Source: Ignavibacteria bacterium | GTDB lineage: Bacteria; Bacteroidota; Ignavibacteria; Ignavibacteriales; SURF-24 | Reading direction: 5' to 3' | Length of the DNA: 32,901 nt | Assembly: GCA_025612375.1 (NCBI GenBank) | Contig: JAAXKN010000045.1 | Location: 1 to 32,901 of the forward strand | Shown here: in pieces, positions 1 through 6,631 of the stretch | Position numbering within the stretch: position 1 is the stretch's first letter | How the letters are laid out: each line of letters opens with the position of its first letter | The notes under the pieces: model-generated | The model's database searches: none | The model's input: only the letters and a program-made list of their open reading frames with translations | What the model was told of the DNA's origin: nothing | Program-made: the position numbers and the translations under genes

Positions 1-43
1 TGATCTTTCCATAGAAAGTTGGTCGATAGCACTTGACTTTTAA

Positions 44-250
44 CATAACGGGTGCGAAGTCCTCCTCGGAGGACGCCAAACCCCGGGTTAACTTGGAATA
101 CATCCGTTTATACAATGCCCAAATCTTATATGTCGCTCCTGGCCGGAGCTTGGTTGGGGTGGGGGGATCTTGCCCCCGGGTTCAGTCGTTCGCCGCAGCG
201 AACTTCTTCACCCCAGGCTACAAACAAAGCGCACCTCTGGTGCTTAATAA
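44..250. repeat. Multi-hairpin intergenic element
   Basis: This GC-rich stretch contains at least four short inverted repeats: GTCCTCC/GGAGGAC (59-74), GCTCC/GGAGC (135-149), GTTCGC/GCGAAC (188-203) and GCACC/GGTGC (231-243). CCCCGGGTT-type motifs lie near 83 and 174. Overlapping open frames of 82 and 96 codons cross it, but they lack a ribosome site and read straight through the hairpins, so I do not call a gene. It resembles the interspersed intergenic repeats of Bacteroidota-type genomes whose fragments are often mis-annotated as small hypothetical proteins. That family assignment is from memory of similar sequences, not from a comparison. Confidence 0.5.
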
Positions 251-290
251 CTGCGCTGTTCCAGCTGGTCTACTTGCATAAGAATTTCAA

Positions 291-409
291 ACCTCAATCC
301 TTGAACCTCCTTGTCTTCCGCTTTTTAATTTTTACTTTTTAATAGATTTCCTGTAACCATTTCTATGGAGCCTGCGTCTAAACTGGTAGAGACAATAAAG
401 GGGTTCGTT
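291..409. promoter_or_regulatory. AT-rich leader of the DUF4097 gene
   Basis: This segment holds a CCTCAATCCTTGAACCTCC motif (292-310), similar to sequences in other gaps of this window, then a T-rich run (321-342). A ribosome site AAAGGGG (397-403) lies 6 bases before the ATG at 410. An upstream in-frame ATG at 365 exists, but it would put a charged 15-residue extension in front of a clean signal peptide and has no ribosome site, so the start at 410 is preferred. Confidence 0.45.
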
Positions 410-1330
410 ATGAAATCTGTCAGTTATTTATTAAAAAGAGCTTCCGGCCTGTTCTTACTTGCAGCCCTCACTCTGGGCTTTGCAGCAAATTTAAAGGCCG
501 GCGACCTTAAGACTATCGAGGAAAAGACTATTCCCACCTCCATGGGCAAGAAACTGGAGCTTAGTACCTCTTCAGGCGACGTCTACGTCAGTACCTGGAA
601 CCGCCCTGAGGTATACGTCAAAATAAGCGGTAACAAAAGGGCCCACGACAAAATGCACTTCAATATCGAAGGCACAGGAGAAGGGGTTAAAGTCCAGGGA
701 AAAAGCGGCGGCTCCTGGCTCTGGTTCGGCTGGAATGTTGTGTACGTTAAATATGAAATTAAACTTCCCGCAAACTATAACGCCTATATCAGAACCTCGG
801 GAGGGGATATAAAAATCTACGACCTCAATGGTTCAATTAAATTTGAAACCTCGGGTGGCGACATAACTTTATTTAATACAAAGGGTTACACGAATCTCAG
901 CACCTCGGGCGGAGATATAAAACTCGAAAATACAAGCGGAGATATGAAAATGTCTACATCCGGGGGCGACGTCCAGGTCCATAACTTTAACGGAAACCTC
1001 AAGGCCTCAACCTCCGGCGGCGATATGACACTCGAGGGCAAAGGGGGCCGCGTCGAAGCCTCTACTACCGGGGGAGATATAACTCTTAACTACTTCGATA
1101 CCAACTACGGAATTGACCTCGAGACCTCGGGCGGTGATATTACAGTCAGGGTACCCGGCAGCTTTTCTGCCAATGCCGACCTTTCAACCTCGGGCGGGGA
1201 AATTGAATGCAGTCTACCCGTTACACAAACCGGAAAACTTACGGGCTCTAAACTCCGAGGCGAACTTAACGGAGGCGGTAAAACACTCCATTGCTATACC
1301 TCCGGCGGCGATATTAAGGTGATAAAGTAG
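410..1330 (+). CDS. Secreted DUF4097-type beta-repeat protein
   Basis: A 306-residue exported protein. Residues 1-30 form a signal peptide with a KR-containing n-region, a hydrophobic core LFLLAALTLGFAA and a likely cut near LKAG. From about residue 50 to the C-terminus it is built of short beta-strand repeats with the core T-S-G-G-D-[I/V/M]; nine such units (TSGGDIKI, TSGGDITL, TSGGDVQV, TTGGDITL, and so on) plus two looser ones recur about every 18-25 residues. This is the signature of the DUF4097 'putative adhesin' family, whose fold is expected to be a stacked beta solenoid. Function in the family is unproven; a surface or periplasmic scaffold role is inference. No lipobox and no T9SS sorting domain is visible (it ends GGDIKVIK). 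It stands alone, followed by a strong hairpin. Confidence 0.8.
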   Translation: MKSVSYLLKRASGLFLLAALTLGFAANLKAGDLKTIEEKTIPTSMGKKLELSTSSGDVYVSTWNRPEVYVKISGNKRAHDKMHFNIEGTGEGVKVQGKSGGSWLWFGWNVVYVKYEIKLPANYNAYIRTSGGDIKIYDLNGSIKFETSGGDITLFNTKGYTNLSTSGGDIKLENTSGDMKMSTSGGDVQVHNFNGNLKASTSGGDMTLEGKGGRVEASTTGGDITLNYFDTNYGIDLETSGGDITVRVPGSFSANADLSTSGGEIECSLPVTQTGKLTGSKLRGELNGGGKTLHCYTSGGDIKVIK

Positions 1331-1354
1331 CTTTTCACGTAATACTCCCGTAAT

Positions 1355-1410
1355 TTGTGAGGCAGGTCAGGCTATTTCTCTTTTGCCTTTTGCCTGGCCC
1401 TGCCTCACAA
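1355..1410 (+). terminator. Long stem-loop after the DUF4097 gene
   Basis: A perfect 12-bp stem (TTGTGAGGCAGG at 1355-1366 with CCTGCCTCACAA at 1399-1410) continues inward as CAGGC/GCCTG after a small bulge and closes on a T-rich loop. There is no U-tract directly after it, so it may be a factor-independent terminator of a weak kind, an mRNA-stabilising hairpin, or a REP-like element. It separates the DUF4097 gene from the next unit. Confidence 0.6.
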
Positions 1411-1487
1411 TTGCTTCAAAATTTCTCCCCGTCATTCTGAAATTTCTTGTATAAATCCCCTTTTTTAGATAGTTTTATACATTAATT

Positions 1488-2198
1488 ATGAAGACACTAT
1501 TATTACTTTTTGTTGCGCTTTTGGGCGGATACGCCTTTGCGCAGGACAGCACTTTTGCTGTCGAGGATTTTAATATTAAAATCCAGGACGCTAAACTCCT
1601 GGCCGGTGATTTGGATAACAAAACCGTTTTCGAAAGACAGTTTCAGGACCCATACGCTTATACTCTTGACATAGATGGCGACGGTGCCAGTGAACTTTTA
1701 ATCAATGACGATACCCAGACTGATGGACAGGATTACTATACACTTTACGTATATAATACAGTTGGAAGCTTCTATCTGATCGATTCCATTTATTCAGGCT
1801 TAAAAGAACCTTATTCTTTCTTCTCCGACGAAATTAACAACGTGGTGCTCGTTACGGGAAGCCCGGACTTTGATTCCTTAAATGTTGCAGGCCAGGATGA
1901 TGTTTTTTCTCCTCTTGTCTGCTGGAGCTTCGTTGACTCTTCTCTTAATATCGTCAACGACCAGCTTTATAACGTGTTCCTGCAGGAAAACGAGGCAAAT
2001 ATGGACTATATGGATTCTTTCTTTAAGGGAAAGGGGAAAAACTGCGAATCCTCACGCCTTCTGAAGGCCGTCATTGCCTCTGCTTACGCAAATTATATCT
2101 ATGCCGATGAATATGCACTTGCAGATAAACTTTTGGAAGAGTATTATCTTTGTGGGGACCTAAAACAATTTAAAGAACAAATTTCCAAGTTGCTTTAA
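1488..2198 (+). CDS. Secreted protein of unknown function
   Basis: A 236-residue protein with a signal peptide (MKTLLLLFVALLGGYAFAQ, cut after AFA-Q). I do not recognise the family. Around residues 54-68 it has DIDGDGASELLI, the acidic calcium-loop-like motif typical of FG-GAP/VCBS repeats, so it may bind calcium through one such loop. The C-terminal quarter is helical and rich in Tyr and Ala. There is no Shine-Dalgarno sequence in front of the ATG, as is common in this phylum. It is 8 bases upstream of the next gene and is probably co-transcribed with it and with the DUF5103 gene, which suggests an envelope-related role; that is inference only. Confidence 0.7.
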   Translation: MKTLLLLFVALLGGYAFAQDSTFAVEDFNIKIQDAKLLAGDLDNKTVFERQFQDPYAYTLDIDGDGASELLINDDTQTDGQDYYTLYVYNTVGSFYLIDSIYSGLKEPYSFFSDEINNVVLVTGSPDFDSLNVAGQDDVFSPLVCWSFVDSSLNIVNDQLYNVFLQENEANMDYMDSFFKGKGKNCESSRLLKAVIASAYANYIYADEYALADKLLEEYYLCGDLKQFKEQISKLL

Positions 2199-2206
2199 GG
2201 AGATCT

Positions 2207-2446
2207 ATGAAACTGGATTGGAAGGAATACCTGCAGAAAATGGTAAATGTTACCATGTTGGAAAACTACGGGATGACCTACGATACCAAAAGCCAGGCGC
2301 CTCTCTATGAGATAGTTTTCAAAACCGGAAAGCTCATAGGCGAGTATGAGGATGGCCTGCTTCTGGAAGCTACCAGGGAACAGCAGCAGATTAAAATATT
2401 TATTCCGCATCATTCAATTAAATGCGTAGAAATCTTTAATGTCTAG
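2207..2446 (+). CDS. Small conserved-looking unknown protein (79 aa)
   Basis: A 79-residue cytoplasmic-looking protein without a signal peptide or membrane segment. The AAGGAG ribosome site (2197-2202) overlaps the stop codon of the upstream gene, and the 3' end overlaps the start of the DUF5103 gene by 8 bases, so translation is probably coupled on both sides. The sequence alternates predicted beta strands (APLYEIVFKTGKLIGEYEDGLLLEA, here cited only by its turns GKLIGEYEDG and IKIFIPHHSIKCVEIF), consistent with a small beta barrel of the kind seen in RNA- or ligand-binding adaptors. No family is recognised. The coupling and codon use like its neighbours argue that it is a real gene. Confidence 0.7.
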   Translation: MKLDWKEYLQKMVNVTMLENYGMTYDTKSQAPLYEIVFKTGKLIGEYEDGLLLEATREQQQIKIFIPHHSIKCVEIFNV

Positions 2447-3707
2447 GCAAAACCGGTCATTTCACGTTATTCTCTCTGTATGCGCCTTCTTAATCCTCTT
2501 CGTTTCAAATGCATTTGCTGAAGAGCTGAGAAGAGTATTGTCCCTGAAGGCCTACACAAACAGAGATGAAACTACACTGCCCGTCCTCCTCTACGACGAA
2601 GGGGGCAGCGATCTACTGACTATTGAGTTTGATGTCGATGCCGACCAGGCCCCGAGCCTCAGCATCGTTTTTAAGTTCTGCGATAGGAACTGGACGCCTT
2701 ATACAAACCTATTCCTGGAAAACATTGGGCAGAACGTAGCCCGCAACCTGGCTTTCGATGCCCTGCCCGTAACCGTTCAGGAGGCAAAGTATCACTTTAA
2801 GGGGAGTTTTCCCGATGAATACGGCTACGTCGATTTCCCGTTCTCGGGCAAATGGCGGTTCTATATTACAGATTCACAGGATACGTCGAAGGTTTATGCT
2901 TCTGGAAAGTTCTATGCCGTTCATCCGATAATGGAAGCCAAATCAAATATTAAACACGAATTCCTGGAAGACATAAACTATTTCCCGACCGATCTGGCCA
3001 GGGTATTTAACCTGACAACCGACTTTACATTGCCCGATGAACTCTTCCCGTTTAACGTCGAGAACGTGGAAATTATTGAAAACCACAAGATCGATTACCC
3101 CTACTTTGTTGAAAGAAAACAGGATAATACTCTTAACAGGTATTACACCTGGGACGGCAACAGGAAATTCAGCTTTACTTCCAAAGAGCTTCGCCCGGGC
3201 AACGAGTACAGGGAAACAGACCTCAGGAATTATAATATCTTTAATTCCAGGAACGTTAACGCCCAGTTCGACGGCGTTGAAACTTCCAGGTTCTTCAGGG
3301 AAAACCTCAGGCGCGACCTTAACGGCGGCTCCGTCCTTACAAGATATAGGGATGAAAACGCCGTCTATATGAACGTGACCTTCAGACTGAGGCCTCCTGA
3401 AGACTATTCAAAGAAAATATTCCTCGTCGGATCCTTTACAAACTGGGATGTTCTTCCGGAATATGAAATGAAGGAAGAACGAAGCGGGATTTTTACCGAA
3501 ACCGTTTTGCTTAAAAGAGGCATCTACGACTATCAGTATGTATTGGCTCACCTGGACGACGGCAAGGTAAACAGCATCGACTGGCTGACTTTGGAAGGAA
3601 ACACATTTACTACGAACAATATATATCACGTTTTTATATATTATGCCGATCCCGACAAGGGGGGCTACGACAGAATTATCGGTTATCAAAAAGTAATCAG
3701 CAAGTAA
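2439..3707 (+). CDS. DUF5103 family secreted protein
   Basis: A 422-residue exported protein with an N-terminal signal peptide (hydrophobic segment ILSVCAFLILFVSNAFA, residues about 11-27). The N-terminal half matches the DUF5103 pattern: a beta-sandwich with CDRNWTPY near residue 82 and a SGKWRFYI strand near 138. The C-terminal part (about 315-410) resembles an early-set/AMPK glycogen-binding-like domain, with LVGSFTNWD, a Y-D-Y-Q-Y-V strand and the family ending Y-D-R-I-I-G-Y. DUF5103 proteins are typical of Bacteroidota and relatives; their function is unknown. The ATG lies inside the upstream gene (ATGTCTAG, 2439-2446), indicating translational coupling. The last gene of this run follows after 18 bases. 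Confidence 0.82.
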   Translation: MSRQNRSFHVILSVCAFLILFVSNAFAEELRRVLSLKAYTNRDETTLPVLLYDEGGSDLLTIEFDVDADQAPSLSIVFKFCDRNWTPYTNLFLENIGQNVARNLAFDALPVTVQEAKYHFKGSFPDEYGYVDFPFSGKWRFYITDSQDTSKVYASGKFYAVHPIMEAKSNIKHEFLEDINYFPTDLARVFNLTTDFTLPDELFPFNVENVEIIENHKIDYPYFVERKQDNTLNRYYTWDGNRKFSFTSKELRPGNEYRETDLRNYNIFNSRNVNAQFDGVETSRFFRENLRRDLNGGSVLTRYRDENAVYMNVTFRLRPPEDYSKKIFLVGSFTNWDVLPEYEMKEERSGIFTETVLLKRGIYDYQYVLAHLDDGKVNSIDWLTLEGNTFTTNNIYHVFIYYADPDKGGYDRIIGYQKVISK

Positions 3708-3725
3708 AGCAGTAAGCAAAATAAA

Positions 3726-4715
3726 ATGGAAAAATTAAAACTTGGAATTATAGGAACAGGGCATCTAGGTAAACTTCATATTAAAATATCTAAAACGATA
3801 CCCGGATGCGAACTGGCAGGCATCTTTGATATGGATGCTGAAAAAGCCAAAGAATGCGGCAGCGAGTTTAACGTAAACGTCTTTAACTCACTTGATGAAA
3901 TCCTTGCCGCTACAGATGCGGTTTCAATTGTTGCTACAACCAGCGCTCATTATGAGCTGGCAAAAAAAGCCCTTGAGGCTGGCCGCCACGTCTTCGTCGA
4001 AAAACCGATCACAAAGCTGATCTCTGAGGCTGAGGAACTGGTTCAGCTTGCAGAGAAGAAATCTCTTAATCTTCAGGTGGGGCATATAGAAAGATTTAAC
4101 CCGGCTTTACTTTCTCTGGACAATTATAAGCTGGAGCCGAAGTTTATTCAAAGCGACCGCCTGGCGCAGTTTAACCCGCGCGGAACCGACGTCGCCGTTG
4201 TTTTAGACCTCATGATTCACGATATTGATATTATACTCAGCCTTGTAAAAAGCGACGTCAAGCATGTCCATGCAAGCGGGGTTGCGGTAGTTTCGGATAA
4301 TATAGATATAGCCAATGCCCGTCTGGAATTTGAAAACGGAGCCGTGGCCAACGTAACTGCCAGCAGAATATCCCAGAAGAAAATGAGAAAAATGAGAATG
4401 TTCCAGCGCGACAGCTATATTTCTCTGGACTTTAATACGGGGGTCTCTGAAGTCTACAGGCTTGTCTCAAAAGATGAAACCATTGAAAATAACTTTATTT
4501 CCTTCGGCGAAATGGGCATAGGCGATAAGAAAAAGCAGGTGGTCTATGAGCAGCCCGAGGTAAAGGAAGTTAACGCCCTTCAGTATGAGCTTAAACTCTT
4601 TATAGATTCGGTGCTTAATAATACAAAGCCCGTTGTAAGCGGCCTGGACGGCCTGAGGGCCTTGAAGGTAGCTGAAGCTATAATAAAGGAAATTGAAAAT
4701 TCACAGATTAAGTAA
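3726..4715 (+). CDS. Gfo/Idh/MocA family sugar dehydrogenase
   Basis: A 329-residue NAD(P)-dependent oxidoreductase. The Rossmann nucleotide motif is GIIGTGHLGKLH (residues 7-18), the family's E-K-P motif appears as FVEKPITK (about 93-100), and the second conserved block is VGHIERFNPA. The dimerising alpha/beta domain follows with the His-containing motif LDLMIHDIDI (about 160-170). Members oxidise hydroxyls on sugars or nucleotide sugars. The GHIERFNPA block and length resemble UDP-N-acetylglucosamine 3-dehydrogenase (GnnA), which works in lipid A biosynthesis, but no GnnB-type aminotransferase or lpx gene is next to it, so I keep the general call. It sits 18 bases after the DUF5103 gene without a terminator between them. 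Confidence 0.85.
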   Translation: MEKLKLGIIGTGHLGKLHIKISKTIPGCELAGIFDMDAEKAKECGSEFNVNVFNSLDEILAATDAVSIVATTSAHYELAKKALEAGRHVFVEKPITKLISEAEELVQLAEKKSLNLQVGHIERFNPALLSLDNYKLEPKFIQSDRLAQFNPRGTDVAVVLDLMIHDIDIILSLVKSDVKHVHASGVAVVSDNIDIANARLEFENGAVANVTASRISQKKMRKMRMFQRDSYISLDFNTGVSEVYRLVSKDETIENNFISFGEMGIGDKKKQVVYEQPEVKEVNALQYELKLFIDSVLNNTKPVVSGLDGLRALKVAEAIIKEIENSQIK

Positions 4716-4890
4716 TGCCGCAAGGCTCATTAGTTTTAAGTTTTTAGTTGTAAGTTTTAAGTTAAATTCGTTCTTCGATTTTTTGTACGCGGAAAATTTA
4801 TTCTACATTCCGGAAGTGATATTGCCTTATTTTTAAGTCACTGTAACAGGTTTTGTAATTGTGATGAATTTTTAAGAAGGAGAGATGAAG
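4716..4890. other. AT-rich spacer with imperfect direct repeats
   Basis: The gap contains a low-complexity block (4733-4763) in which GTTTTAAGTT and GTAAGTTTTAAGTT repeat imperfectly, much like AT blocks at 321-342 and 28041-28073. The ribosome site AAGGAG (4877-4882) precedes two in-frame ATGs at 4885 and 4891; the second has the better spacing of 8 bases. Confidence 0.4.
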
Positions 4891-5505
4891 ATGATACGCA
4901 GAAGAATGTTTTTGTATTTGCTTGCTCTCGGTATGTTTTTCAGTGTCAGCAGCTGCAGTGTAATTAAGACTTTCCAGAATATTGCCCGGCTTAAGTTTAA
5001 GCTCGACAGTATAAACGGTTTACAATTAAGCGGCATCCCTGTCAGCGGTAAAACGAGCCTTAAGGACTTTTCTGCAACGGATCTTTTGAGAATTACCTCA
5101 GCCGTTGCCAGCAAACAGCTTCCCGTATCGTTTGTGCTGAATGTGGATGCGTTAAACCCGAATGACGGCAAGGGCGGCAACCCGCAGACCGACGTTCAGC
5201 TGGCGAAATTCCCCTGGAAGCTCCTTATTGACGACAAGGAAACTATTACAGGAGATATTACTTCTCCCATCAGCGTTCCCGGCGTGGGGCAGGACGTGAA
5301 ATTTCCGCTTAAAATTGAAATGGATCTTTTTAAGTTTTTTAACAATCAGGATTATCAGGGACTCGTTAACCTTGTCCTAAAGCTTAGCGGCCAGCAGAGC
5401 AACCCTGTAAGCGTTAAACTGGTGGCAAGGCCAACGGTCTCAAGTCCAATCGGGAACATTACGTATCCCGGCGATCTGACAATTGTCAGTCAGGAATACA
5501 GGTAA
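4891..5505 (+). CDS. LEA14-like (WHy domain) lipoprotein
   Basis: A 204-residue lipoprotein. The N-terminus is positively charged (MIRRRMF), followed by a hydrophobic stretch and a lipobox S-V-S-S-C, giving an acylated Cys about residue 22. The rest matches the LEA14/WHy-type beta-sandwich: LNVDALNPN (strand with the conserved N-P), then WKLLIDDKETITGDI and SPISVPGVGQDVKFPLKI. Family members are small single-domain proteins linked to stress tolerance or envelope maintenance, with no enzymatic activity known. It probably sits in the inner or outer membrane facing the periplasm. The start at 4891 gives correct spacing to AAGGAG; the ATG at 4885 would add only two residues. Confidence 0.78.
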   Translation: MIRRRMFLYLLALGMFFSVSSCSVIKTFQNIARLKFKLDSINGLQLSGIPVSGKTSLKDFSATDLLRITSAVASKQLPVSFVLNVDALNPNDGKGGNPQTDVQLAKFPWKLLIDDKETITGDITSPISVPGVGQDVKFPLKIEMDLFKFFNNQDYQGLVNLVLKLSGQQSNPVSVKLVARPTVSSPIGNITYPGDLTIVSQEYR

Positions 5506-5534
5506 CATAATTTCTCAATAAAACTCTATTAGTT

Positions 5535-6503
5535 ATGGCAAAAAACAAAAAGTATGTGATCGGCGTCGATTTAGGAGGCACTTCAATTAAGGTGGGTGTC
5601 GTTTCAAAAGAGGGAAAACTGATTAAAAAAGGATTCGTCGATACCCTTGCCGATCAGGGTCCGAAGGTGGTCGTCAGCCAGATAAAAAAAGGAATTGAAC
5701 TAGTCCTGGGAGATTACGAAAAGGAGGTAGGCGGAATAGGTATTGGTGCTCCCGGTGTGGTCTCAATGGAAAAAGGGACTGTTGAAAACCCCCCGAACCT
5801 GCCCGGCTGGAAGAAAGTTTTCTTAAGCAGGGTTATTGAAGACGCATTTAATTTGAGGACAGTTGTTGAAAACGATGCCAATGCTGCTGCAGTGGGCGAA
5901 ATGGTCTTTGGCGCAGGTAAAAATTTCACCGATTTTATGATGGTTACACTAGGAACAGGTGTTGGCGGCGGCATAATTATTAACCGCAAGCTCTATCACG
6001 GAATGCAGGGTGCCGCAGGCGAACTGGGGCACACCACAATCGACTATAACGGTCCAAAGTGCAATTGCGGGTCATATGGCTGCATAGAGACTTATGTCGG
6101 CAACGGCTACCTGGTAGAAAGGGTCCATAAGCTGCTTAAGGACGGAAAGAAGTCTACAAAGATTTATGACCTGCTGGATAATAACCTGAATAACCTTACA
6201 CCTAAAATTATAAACGATGCCGCTCAGCTTGGCGACGAGTTTGCAAAATCTGTAATCGTCGAGACAGGCAAATACCTGGGCTATGCACTTGCTTCTTCGA
6301 TAAACCTGATGGATATTCATAATGTTATTATAGGCGGCGGAGTTGCAGGCTTCGGCCAGCTCCTTTTTGACTCGGTCCGCGAGAACGCCAAGCAGAGGGT
6401 GCTTAAGCCTCTTGCCCCCAAGGTCAAAATTGTTCCTGCAAAGCTGAAAAACGAAGCAGGAATCAAAGGCGCTTCCTCACTCGTATTCTACAGCGAGAAA
6501 TAA
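5535..6503 (+). CDS. ROK family sugar kinase (glucokinase-like)
   Basis: A 322-residue cytoplasmic kinase of the ROK family, which phosphorylates glucose, N-acetylmannosamine or related sugars with ATP. The phosphate loop is VDLGGTSIKVGVV (residues about 11-23). The sugar-binding and catalytic block is VVENDANAAAVGE, with the catalytic Asp in END. The ATP/adenosine motif is LGTGVGGGIII. The ROK zinc site is intact: GELGH followed by CNCGSYGC about 13 residues later, giving one His and three Cys ligands. There is no N-terminal helix-turn-helix, so it is a kinase and not a ROK repressor. Substrate cannot be fixed from sequence; glucose is most likely. It ends in a strong terminator. Confidence 0.9.
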   Translation: MAKNKKYVIGVDLGGTSIKVGVVSKEGKLIKKGFVDTLADQGPKVVVSQIKKGIELVLGDYEKEVGGIGIGAPGVVSMEKGTVENPPNLPGWKKVFLSRVIEDAFNLRTVVENDANAAAVGEMVFGAGKNFTDFMMVTLGTGVGGGIIINRKLYHGMQGAAGELGHTTIDYNGPKCNCGSYGCIETYVGNGYLVERVHKLLKDGKKSTKIYDLLDNNLNNLTPKIINDAAQLGDEFAKSVIVETGKYLGYALASSINLMDIHNVIIGGGVAGFGQLLFDSVRENAKQRVLKPLAPKVKIVPAKLKNEAGIKGASSLVFYSEK

Positions 6504-6544
6504 AGCCGCCTGAAGTAACGGAACTTAATCTTCCGGAAATTGTA

Positions 6545-6594
6545 CCATTTGGGTGCCATTTGACTTGTCTATGGCATCTAAATGGTTTATTTTT
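6545..6594 (+). terminator. Rho-independent terminator after ROK kinase
   Basis: A 15-bp stem (6545-6559 with 6571-6585), closed by an 11-base loop and containing two G-U pairs, is followed by TTTATTTTT. It separates the kinase gene from lptD. Confidence 0.85.
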
Positions 6595-6631
6595 AACAGC
6601 CAAATGTGATGACTATTTTTCTTTTTGATTT

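Noticed and set aside
33-342. Overlapping 82- and 96-codon plus-strand frames at the left edge
   Set aside because: No ribosome site, composition follows the hairpin repeat, and both frames are equally open; best seen as artefacts of the repeat.
365-409. 15-residue N-terminal extension of the DUF4097 protein
   Set aside because: It would hide the signal peptide and has no ribosome site; the ATG at 410 has AAAGGGG.
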